A DNA stretch of 64,000 nucleotides from JACDBE01 sp963714055 (GTDB lineage: Bacteria; Actinomycetota; Acidimicrobiia; Spongiisociales; UBA5794), in contig OY970227.1 of assembly GCA_963714055.1 (NCBI GenBank), forward strand, positions 2,480,001 through 2,544,000, written 5' to 3'. Positions 1 through 6,731 of the stretch are shown in pieces. Both the position numbers and the translations under genes were made by a program. Position 1 is the first letter of the stretch; every line of letters begins with the position of its first letter. The notes below the pieces were generated by a model. It ran no database searches, was not told the DNA's origin, and worked only from the letters and a program-made list of their open reading frames with translations.

Positions 1-2
1 CG

Positions 3-227
3 CCGCCCGGTGTCGACGTCCTCGCCGTCCCTTTGACGGCCCCGTGGGCGTCGGCCGGGCAGACCGTCGACTTCGTGGCCGCCGTAGGCCCGGCCGACGC
101 CTTCCCCATCCACGACGGCGCCCTCAACGAGGACGGGCGGGCTCTCTACCTCCGCGTCGTTGCCGGCCTTACCGGTCCGGAAACGACGTTCCACCACCTC
201 GATCCGGTCGCCACCCTCCAAGTCTGA
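3..227 (+). CDS. MBL-fold metal-dependent hydrolase, C-terminal fragment
   Basis: The reading frame is open from the window edge and ends at TGA 225-227, giving the last 74 residues of a protein whose start lies upstream. The fragment holds GVDVLAVPLTAPW, a phenylalanine-proline-isoleucine-histidine (FPIH) motif and a short tail. This pattern is typical of the C-terminal part of metallo-beta-lactamase-fold (UlaG-like) hydrolases, where a late His helps complete the metal site. A TTG at 33 could be read as a start but lies inside the conserved stretch, so the gene is better treated as cut by the window edge. The family call rests on a short tail only. It is followed by a promoter for vapBC and does not appear to be co-transcribed with it. 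Confidence 0.45.
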   Translation, partial: PPGVDVLAVPLTAPWASAGQTVDFVAAVGPADAFPIHDGALNEDGRALYLRVVAGLTGPETTFHHLDPVATLQV

Positions 228-268
228 CCGGCCCCGCGGAACAACACGTGTGCCTTGGTCCTCGATCG

Positions 269-297
269 TTGACGGGGGCATACGTACAGTGCATACT
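269..297 (+). promoter_or_regulatory. vapBC promoter, probably giving a leaderless mRNA
   Basis: TTGACG (269-274) and CATACT (292-297) are separated by 17 bases, close to a housekeeping sigma promoter. The expected transcription start is about 304-305, at the ATG of vapB, so the message would be leaderless. The stretch 279-309 carries repeated GCATAC and an outer inverted pair GCATA/TATGC, a plausible autoregulatory VapB operator across the -10 and start codon. Seen by eye; no footprint evidence. Confidence 0.55.
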
Positions 298-304
298 GAT
301 ACAT

Positions 305-493
305 ATGCGAACCACATTGAACTTGCGTGACGAGCTGGTCGACGCGGCGCGAAGCGCCACCGGAATCGTCGAGAAGACTGCTCTGGTCCACGAGGGCCTG
401 CAGGCATTGGTCGATCGGGAGCGCGCCCGTCGACTCGCCGCGCTCGGCGGCTCGCAGCCCGGGTTCGTCGTCCCGCCCCGCCGCCGGCGGTGA
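305..493 (+). CDS. vapB: VapB-type antitoxin
   Basis: A 62-residue protein beginning MRTTLNLRDELVDAA, the ribbon-helix-helix N-terminus of VapB/DUF2191 antitoxins, followed by a helical segment and a basic Pro/Arg-rich tail. VapB proteins bind and inhibit the partner PIN toxin through the C-terminus and repress their own promoter through the N-terminus. The ATG at 305 is chosen because the conserved N-terminus starts there and a promoter ends 8 bases upstream; there is no Shine-Dalgarno, as expected for a leaderless transcript. Its TGA overlaps the GTG start of the toxin gene, so the two are translationally coupled with the antitoxin first, the usual order. Confidence 0.8.
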   Translation: MRTTLNLRDELVDAARSATGIVEKTALVHEGLQALVDRERARRLAALGGSQPGFVVPPRRRR

Positions 494-855
494 TCGTCGA
501 CACCTCTGTTTGGGTGGACCACCTCAGGCGCGGCAATCGCACCCTGGAAGGACTACTCGAGCAGGGGCTGGTGCTGATGCATCCCTACATCGTCGGCGAG
601 CTGGCGTGTGGCAACCTCGAACGCCGTGTCGAGGTTCTCGACCTGCTCGGCGGTCTGCCACCTGCTGCGGTCGCCGACCATGACGAGGTGCTCGAGTTGG
701 TCGCCCGGGAGCGGCTACACGGCCGCGGTGTCGGGTGGGTCGACGTTCACCTCCTGGCCTCGGCGATGCTGTCCGGCGTCCGGCTGTGGACCAAGGATCG
801 ACGACTGGCCGGGGTCGCCCTTCAGCTCGGGATCAGCGGTTCGGCGCCGGGTTGA
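490..855 (+). CDS. vapC: VapC-type PIN-domain ribonuclease toxin
   Basis: A 121-residue PIN-domain protein starting MIVDTSVWVDHLR. The acidic residues expected to hold Mg2+ are visible: the first Asp in IVDTS, a Glu in VGELACG, and Asp residues in the WVDVHLLASA and WTKDRRL segments. VapC toxins are Mg2+-dependent endoribonucleases, usually cutting tRNA or rRNA, and are neutralised by VapB. The GTG start overlaps the vapB stop (GTGA). Length matches the family. The gene is intact, so the module is probably functional. It is convergent with the LCP-family gene 60 bases downstream. Confidence 0.88.
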   Translation: MIVDTSVWVDHLRRGNRTLEGLLEQGLVLMHPYIVGELACGNLERRVEVLDLLGGLPPAAVADHDEVLELVARERLHGRGVGWVDVHLLASAMLSGVRLWTKDRRLAGVALQLGISGSAPG

Positions 856-915
856 CCACGATGCAGACCGATGTGCCAGGTGTCATGTCGCGCCCGGGAT
901 GAATCTGAGGCCGGG

Positions 916-2142
916 TCAGTTGTTCCCGATGAGACCGTCTGCCATGTCGGCGTAGACCGCCTGGGCGGCGTCGCCGAGGAACACGACCGACGCCGCTCCC
1001 ACCCAGCCCAGCGACGCCGGGAGCACGGTGTTCGTGATCGTCTCTGGGTCGGCGACGTGGGCGGCGGCGGCGAAGGTCACCAGCGCCCTGGTGCCGAGGC
1101 TGGTGAAGCCGTGGTTGCTGTAGCTCGCCACCCATTCGGGCAGGTGGACGAGGCCCATGTCCTGGACCATGGTGAGTGCCGCCAGGATGATGCGCCCCTG
1201 GTTGACGGTGCGGTCGAGGTCGCCGTTGGGCAGGTCCTTGCGGATGCGGGCGAGGCGTAGGGCGAGCTGGGGATCCAGGGACTGCTCGCCTTCCGGGTAG
1301 TCAGCCCAGCTGTTGCCGCTGGGCATCGCCGTCGGCAGCGTTATCTCGAGGTTGCCGAGGTCCCCCATCAGGCCGAGGAAACCCTCGAACCCGACCGCCA
1401 CCCAACCCTCGAGGTCGAGGCCGGTGGTCTCCTCCAGGATCTGCTGCATGCCCTCCGGACCGCGACCGGGCATGAGGTCGGTGAGCTTGCTGCCCTGGAT
1501 CCAGCTGTCGCGGGGGAATCCGACCAGGGCGCCGGTGCCCTGGCGGGGACGCAGCGTGAGGATGTGGATGCTGTCGGCGCGGAGGTTCAGCTGGTCCTCC
1601 CCGACACGAGCGTCGGAGCCGATCACCACCAGGTTGCGGAGGTTGTCGGGACCGAGCCACGGGGGACGCCCGTCGAGCATCGCCGCCACGATGCGCCAGT
1701 CCCTCCGGGCACCCTTGGGATCGACGAACACCAGGCCGTCGGTTTCGGTGGCGACCACCCCGACGCGGTCGCCGTTGGCCAGCGTCGCCACCGAGCCATG
1801 CGCCCGCACCACCCCGGGCGAGACCTCATGGCCCCGCACGTACTGATCGAGCCCGGCGACCATCGCCGGCATCGGCCCGGCGCCATCGATCAGATGGTTG
1901 TAGAGCTGCTCGGCCAGCGCCTGCAGGCGGGAAGGCACAGGGCCACGGAGCGTCACCGTCGGCGGGGGCGGCGGGGTGGTGGTCGTGGTCGTCGGGGGAA
2001 CCGAAGTGGACGTCGTCGTCGACGGAGCCGCCACCGGCGGGCCGGTGGTGCCGTCCTGCGCCGTGCCCGACGAGCACGCCCCAACCACGAGGGCGAGCGC
2101 CAAGGCGCGACGGACGTACGGGAACAAGGGTCGACTGGCCAC
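916..2142 (-). CDS. LytR-CpsA-Psr (LCP) family lipoprotein
   Basis: A 408-residue protein with an N-terminal signal ending in a lipobox (LVVGAC), so it is probably lipidated and anchored outside the membrane. A long Thr/Ser/Pro-rich linker (about residues 40-62) precedes the catalytic part. The LCP core is recognisable from LVVIGSDAR, ADSIHILTL and GFPRDSWI, the Asp/Arg-containing motifs that bind the polyprenyl-pyrophosphate head group. LCP enzymes transfer secondary wall polymers from lipid carriers to peptidoglycan. Unlike many LCP proteins it is a lipoprotein rather than having an N-terminal membrane helix. The GTG start is preceded by TAGCAT (minus strand, 2152-2157), which would make a nearly leaderless message. 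Divergent from hppA. Confidence 0.78.
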   Translation of the reverse strand: MASRPLFPYVRRALALALVVGACSSGTAQDGTTGPPVAAPSTTTSTSVPPTTTTTTPPPPPTVTLRGPVPSRLQALAEQLYNHLIDGAGPMPAMVAGLDQYVRGHEVSPGVVRAHGSVATLANGDRVGVVATETDGLVFVDPKGARRDWRIVAAMLDGRPPWLGPDNLRNLVVIGSDARVGEDQLNLRADSIHILTLRPRQGTGALVGFPRDSWIQGSKLTDLMPGRGPEGMQQILEETTGLDLEGWVAVGFEGFLGLMGDLGNLEITLPTAMPSGNSWADYPEGEQSLDPQLALRLARIRKDLPNGDLDRTVNQGRIILAALTMVQDMGLVHLPEWVASYSNHGFTSLGTRALVTFAAAAHVADPETITNTVLPASLGWVGAASVVFLGDAAQAVYADMADGLIGNN

Positions 2143-2217
2143 GGTCTGGCGATGCTACCGACGGCTGGTGGCAATCGGGAACCAACGCACGGATCGGGGG
2201 GCGACGGGCACCCCTCC

Positions 2218-2223
2218 TACAAT
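2218..2223 (+). promoter_or_regulatory. Putative -10 element of the hppA operon
   Basis: TACAAT lies 28 bases before the TTG start of hppA in the 109-base divergent region shared with the LCP gene. No convincing -35 hexamer is present at 16-18 bases, so the assignment rests on the -10 alone. Confidence 0.35.
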
Positions 2224-2251
2224 CCCGCCTTCCCGCCCCGACTGGAGCACC

Positions 2252-4315
2252 TTGGATCCCGAGCTGTGGGTGTACATCGCCATCGCCGCCGGTCTCGCCG
2301 GGCTGCTGCTGGCGGCGACGTTCGCCCGCCTGGTCCTCGCCACCAGCCCGGGTGACGAGCGCATGCAGGAGCTGATGCTCGTCATCCGCCAAGGGGCCAT
2401 GACGTTCCTCAGGCGTGAGTACGTGGCTGTCGCCGTGTTCGTGGCCGCCATGGCGACGCTGATCTTCGTGCTCCTCGACTGGGGACGCCCCTGGGGAGCG
2501 ATCGCCTATGTGACCGGCGCCGTCCTGTCCGCCTCGGCCGGGCTGATCGGGATGCGGATCGCCACCGCAGCCAACGCCCGCACCACCGAGGGGGCCAGGA
2601 GGGGCGGGGTCGCCGAGGCACTGACCATCGCCTTTCGCGGCGGCGCGGTGACCGGCTTCACCGTGGCGGGGCTCGCCCTGCTCGGCCTTGCCGTGGCCTT
2701 CTGGCTCTTCCTCACGGTCCTCGAGCTCGACGACCCGATCAGCGTTCTCGCCGCCGTCGGGCTCGGTGCCTCCAGCATCGCGCTCTTCTCCCGGGTGGGC
2801 GGCGGCATCTACACGAAGGCGGCCGACATCGGCTCCGACCTGGTGGGGAAGGTCGAGGCGGGAATACCCGAGGACGATCCCCGCAACCCGGCGGTGATCG
2901 CCGACAACGTCGGCGACAACGTCGGCGACGTGGCCGGGATGGGCGCCGACCTGTTCGAGTCGTATGTCGGTGCGCTGGTGGCGCCGATCGCCTACGCCGG
3001 CTTCACCTTCGCCGGCGAGGACTTCCTGCCCGAGCTGCTCGTCTTCCCGCTGCTGATCGCCGCCGTCGGGATGGGCGGATCGATCGTCGGCGCATTGCTC
3101 GTCCGCCCCCGCGGCCACTCGCCGGCTTCGGCGCTGCACGTCGGCACCTGGGTGGCGATGGGGATCACCGTGGTCGGGGTGGCGGCGCTGACCCCGGTCC
3201 TTTTCGCTGAGACACCCGACATCGAAAGGCCGTTGGGGCTGTTCCTCGCCGTCCTGGTCGGGCTCGTGGTCGGCTATCTGATCGGGTGGATCTCGGAGGT
3301 GTTCACCTCCGACCACTACCGGATCGTCAAGGAGGTGGCCCGCCAGGCACAGACCGGCCCGGCCACCGTGGTGCTCTCGGGGATCTCGGAGGGCATGCGC
3401 TCGGCTGCCTTCAGCGTGGTGGTCACCGCCATGGGCATCCTCGGTGCCTTCGCCGCCGGCGAGATGGCGATGGAGGGTGGTGGTGTGTACGGGATCGCCA
3501 TCGCCGCCATCGGGGTGCTGGCCACCCTGGGGATGACCGTCTCCGTGGACGCCTACGGGCCCATCGCAGACAACGCCGGGGGGATCGCCGAGATGGCCGG
3601 GCTCCCCAGCGAGGTTCGGCAGGTGACCGACGCCCTGGACGCCCTGGGCAACACCACTGCTGCCGTCGCCAAGGGGTTCGCCATCGGTTCGGCGGCGATC
3701 ACCTCACTCGCCCTGTTCTTCGCCTTCCGCCAGGCGGTCGGGGCGGAGAATCTGCCGGCGATCGACCTGCTCGACGCCCCCACCACGGTCGGCCTCGTCC
3801 TCGGGGCGATGTTTCCCTACCTGTTCGCCGCGATGGCGATCCAGGCGGTGGGCCGGGCCGCCAACCAGATGATCGACGAGGTACGCCGTCAGTTCCACGA
3901 GATCCCCGGGCTGCTCGACGGCGATCCGTCGGCCAAACCCGACTACTCCCGGGCGATCGACATCTCCACGAAGGCTGCCCTCCGCGAGATGTTCATGCCC
4001 GGACTGCTCGCCATCGCCCTGCCGCTGGTGGTCGGGTTCATCTCGGTGCATGCCCTCGGTGGCCTGCTCGCCGGGGCACTGGTCAGCGGGTTCCTGCTCG
4101 CCATCTTCATGGCCAACGCCGGTGGCGCCTGGGACAACGCCAAGAAGTTCATCGAGGCCGGTGCATACGGCGGCAAGGGCTCCGAGGCGCACAAGGCGGC
4201 GGTGGTGGCCGACACCATCGGCGACCCCTTCAAGGACACGGCGGGCCCGGCGATGAACATCGTCATCAAGGTGATGACCATTGTCAGCCTGATCTTCGCC
4301 TCGGCCTTCGTGTGA
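2252..4315 (+). CDS. hppA: Membrane-bound proton-translocating pyrophosphatase
   Basis: A 687-residue integral membrane protein with about 15-16 hydrophobic segments. It hydrolyses pyrophosphate and uses the energy to pump H+ (or Na+) across the membrane. The signature ADNVGDNVGDVAGMGADLFES, here split by the alanine-rich helix, and a second Asp-rich block SVDAYGPIADNAGG are present. At the potassium-selectivity site the sequence reads GNTTAA rather than GNTTKA, the form known from K+-dependent enzymes. The TTG start at 2252 is chosen because GGAG (2244-2247) precedes it and the hydrophobic N-terminus begins directly after; the open frame extends further upstream but that part is antisense to the LCP gene. 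First gene of a long plus-strand cluster. Confidence 0.93.
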   Translation: MDPELWVYIAIAAGLAGLLLAATFARLVLATSPGDERMQELMLVIRQGAMTFLRREYVAVAVFVAAMATLIFVLLDWGRPWGAIAYVTGAVLSASAGLIGMRIATAANARTTEGARRGGVAEALTIAFRGGAVTGFTVAGLALLGLAVAFWLFLTVLELDDPISVLAAVGLGASSIALFSRVGGGIYTKAADIGSDLVGKVEAGIPEDDPRNPAVIADNVGDNVGDVAGMGADLFESYVGALVAPIAYAGFTFAGEDFLPELLVFPLLIAAVGMGGSIVGALLVRPRGHSPASALHVGTWVAMGITVVGVAALTPVLFAETPDIERPLGLFLAVLVGLVVGYLIGWISEVFTSDHYRIVKEVARQAQTGPATVVLSGISEGMRSAAFSVVVTAMGILGAFAAGEMAMEGGGVYGIAIAAIGVLATLGMTVSVDAYGPIADNAGGIAEMAGLPSEVRQVTDALDALGNTTAAVAKGFAIGSAAITSLALFFAFRQAVGAENLPAIDLLDAPTTVGLVLGAMFPYLFAAMAIQAVGRAANQMIDEVRRQFHEIPGLLDGDPSAKPDYSRAIDISTKAALREMFMPGLLAIALPLVVGFISVHALGGLLAGALVSGFLLAIFMANAGGAWDNAKKFIEAGAYGGKGSEAHKAAVVADTIGDPFKDTAGPAMNIVIKVMTIVSLIFASAFV

Positions 4316-4330
4316 GCGAGGTGTGACCCC

Positions 4331-5578
4331 GTGACCGCCCGCGCCGCACCAGCCCGCATCGTCGTCGTGCGGCACGGCGAGACCGGGGCCAACCGGGCCG
4401 GGCTCTGGCAGGGTGCCACCGACACCGAGCTGTCCGACGACGGCCGGGACCAGGTCCGCCGGCTGGGCGAGGTGATCGCCGCCGATCCTCCCGATCTGGT
4501 GGTGTCGTCCGACCTGGGCCGAGCCGTGTCGACCGCAGAGGCGCTCGGGCTCCCCTTCGAGACGGACCCGCGATGGCGCGAGGCCGATCTCGGGGTGTGG
4601 GAAGGCCGGCCTTTCGACGAGATCATGCGGTCGCACGCCGACGACCTGGCCGCCCTCGCCCGCGGCGACGACATCGCCCTCGGCGGGGGAGAGCGGATCT
4701 CCGGCGTCGCCGAGCGGACCACCGATGCGTTCGAGCAGCTGGCCGGCCGCGTCGGCCCAGGAGGAACCGCGGTGGTCGTCAGCCACGGGGTCGCCATCGT
4801 CACCCTGGTCGCCTCGGTGGTGGGGATCGCCCGGCCGGCGCCGCTGCGGCTGATGGCCAACACCGGCATCGGAGCCTTCTCGGTGGGCGCCCGTGGCGTG
4901 CAGCTCCTCTCCTACAACGACACGGCGCACCTCGACGACGACCCACCACGTCGCCCCGGGGACACCGACCTGGTCCTGATCCGCCACGGCGAGACCTCGG
5001 CCAACGTCGAGCAGCGCTGGCAAGGACACGGCGACTGGCCGCTCAACGAGGTCGGGCTGGCCCAGGCCGCCGACGCCGCCGTCGGGGTGCCCCGTCTCGA
5101 CGCCCTCTACACCTCGCCGCTGCTGCGGGCACTCCACACCGCAGAGGCGATCGCCGAGGCGCAACGGCTCACACCGGAGGTCGTCGACGACCTCAAGGAG
5201 ATCGGGTTCGGGGCGTGGGAGAACCTGACCACCGGTGAGATCGCTGCGGCCAGCCCCGAGCAGTGGGGGAGGCTGATGGCGGGCGAGGACATCGTCCGCG
5301 GCGGACACGGCGAGACGTTCGCCGGCGCCCGGGAGCGGATGACGGCGGCGATCGACGGCATCGCGGCGAGCCACCCCGAACAGGTGGTGGGGGTGGTCAG
5401 CCACGGGACGGCGACCTCCGCCTATGTCACCGGTCTGCTCGGTCTCGGCTTCGCCGACCGGCCCCGACTGCATTCGCTGGCCAACACCGCTCTTGGGCGA
5501 GTGGCGTTCACCTCCCGGGGGCCGACGGTGGTGAGCTGGAACACCGGCCGCCATCTGGCGGCGGCCCGGCGCCGATGA
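4331..5578 (+). CDS. Tandem histidine-phosphatase (phosphoglycerate mutase-like) protein
   Basis: A 415-residue protein made of two complete histidine-phosphatase domains in a row. Each has the RHGE motif (His15 and His219), a second VVSHG motif (about 149-153 and near residue 361) and a conserved LANTALG/MANTGIG-type C-terminal block. The phosphohistidine intermediate forms on the first His of each domain. Substrate is unknown: members include phosphoglycerate mutases, cobalamin-phosphate phosphatases and sugar-phosphate phosphatases. Both catalytic centres look intact. The GTG start lies 15 bases after hppA, and the TGA overlaps the ATG of the next gene, so it belongs to the hppA-pimB operon. 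A link to lipid or glycolipid precursor dephosphorylation would fit its neighbour but is only inference. Confidence 0.85.
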   Translation: MTARAAPARIVVVRHGETGANRAGLWQGATDTELSDDGRDQVRRLGEVIAADPPDLVVSSDLGRAVSTAEALGLPFETDPRWREADLGVWEGRPFDEIMRSHADDLAALARGDDIALGGGERISGVAERTTDAFEQLAGRVGPGGTAVVVSHGVAIVTLVASVVGIARPAPLRLMANTGIGAFSVGARGVQLLSYNDTAHLDDDPPRRPGDTDLVLIRHGETSANVEQRWQGHGDWPLNEVGLAQAADAAVGVPRLDALYTSPLLRALHTAEAIAEAQRLTPEVVDDLKEIGFGAWENLTTGEIAAASPEQWGRLMAGEDIVRGGHGETFAGARERMTAAIDGIAASHPEQVVGVVSHGTATSAYVTGLLGLGFADRPRLHSLANTALGRVAFTSRGPTVVSWNTGRHLAAARRR

Positions 5579-6657
5579 GCGCGCCGGTTCCCAAGCTGGG
5601 GATCATCACCAACGACTTCCCGCCGCGCCCCGGCGGCATCCAGCAATACCTGGGCAGCCTGGTGGCCGCCTACCCGGGCGAGGTGACGGTGCTGGCGCCA
5701 CGGGACGGGCCCGCCGCCACCCCGGCCACCGTGATCCGTCACCGGCGCCGTTTCCTGTGGCCCACCCCGAAAGTGCTCGACTGGGTCACCTCCGAGCTGG
5801 GCAATGCCCGGGTCGACGCCGTCCTGTTCGGGGCACCTTGGCCGCTGGCGGCGATGACCGGCCGGCTCCGCCGCCGGCTCGACCGACCCATCGGGGTGAT
5901 CGGCCACGGGGCCGAGGTGACGTTCCCTGCTGCCGTCCCCGGGCTGCGCTCCGCGTTGCGCACCTCGCTGGAGATGCCCGACGTCCGCTTCGCGGTGAGC
6001 CGGTACACCGCGGCGCGGATCGAACGGCTCACCGGGCGGCGGGCCCAGTATCTGGGGGCGGGGGTCGATCTCGATCGCTTCCGGCCGGCCCCGCACGCAA
6101 CCGGCTCCCGACCGGTGGTCGGGTGCGTCAGCCGGTTCGTGCCCCGCAAGGGACAGCACCTCCTCCTCGACGCCGTTGCCGAGCTCGCCTCCGAAGGGCA
6201 CCACCTCGACGTCGTGCTCGCCGGGAAAGGCCGCATGGAGGGGGCACTGCGTAAGAGGGCCACCCGGCTGGGAGTGCCGGTGAAGTTCGTCGTCGACGCC
6301 CCCTGGGACCAGCTCCCGTCGATCTACGCGATGTTCGACGTGTTCGCCATGCCATGCACCTCGCGCTGGTTCGGGCTCGAGGTCGAAGGGCTCGGACTCG
6401 TGTTCCTCGAGGCCGCCGCCTGCGGGCTGGCGGTGGTCGCCGGGGACTCGGGCGGGTCGCCCGAGACCGTGGTCGAGGGCGAGACCGGGTTCGTGGTCCG
6501 CAACCACACCGACCTCGTGGACGCGCTGCGGACGCTGGTGACGGACCCCGGCCTCCGTCACCGGATGGGCACCGCCGGGCGGGCAAGGGCCGAAGCCGAG
6601 CACACCTGGGACGCGGTGGTCGACCGGCTGCTGTCCGGCTTCGCCGGGTTGGCGTGA
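5575..6657 (+). CDS. pimB: GT4 glycosyltransferase, PimB-like mannosyltransferase
   Basis: A 360-residue GT-B glycosyltransferase. The N-terminus GIITNDFPPRPGGIQQYL closely resembles the N-terminus of mycobacterial PimB (Rv2188c type), as do VSRFVPRKGQ, DVFAMPCTSRW, EVEGLGLVFLEAAA and GDSGGSPETV. The last segments contain the GT4 nucleotide-sugar site with an E-x7-E pattern. PimB adds a second mannose to phosphatidylinositol monomannoside on the cytoplasmic face of the membrane, building PIMs for the envelope. An alternative is another lipid-linked mannosyl- or glucosyltransferase of the same subfamily. ATG 5575 overlaps the previous stop (ATGA). topA follows 74 bases later. Confidence 0.8.
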   Translation: MSAPVPKLGIITNDFPPRPGGIQQYLGSLVAAYPGEVTVLAPRDGPAATPATVIRHRRRFLWPTPKVLDWVTSELGNARVDAVLFGAPWPLAAMTGRLRRRLDRPIGVIGHGAEVTFPAAVPGLRSALRTSLEMPDVRFAVSRYTAARIERLTGRRAQYLGAGVDLDRFRPAPHATGSRPVVGCVSRFVPRKGQHLLLDAVAELASEGHHLDVVLAGKGRMEGALRKRATRLGVPVKFVVDAPWDQLPSIYAMFDVFAMPCTSRWFGLEVEGLGLVFLEAAACGLAVVAGDSGGSPETVVEGETGFVVRNHTDLVDALRTLVTDPGLRHRMGTAGRARAEAEHTWDAVVDRLLSGFAGLA

Positions 6658-6731
6658 CGTGTCCCAGGGTTGACAGACGGGGCCGGGCGCGGTCAACCTA
6701 ACGCACTCCCTCTCACCCGGACGGGTGTCCA

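Noticed and set aside
1826..3316. 496-codon minus-strand open frame across hppA
   Set aside because: Antisense to a clear pyrophosphatase gene; composition is the His/Gly/Asp/Arg-rich type produced by the complement of GC-rich codons.
3704..5554. 616-codon minus-strand frame
   Set aside because: Shadow of hppA and the histidine phosphatase; no recognisable motif.
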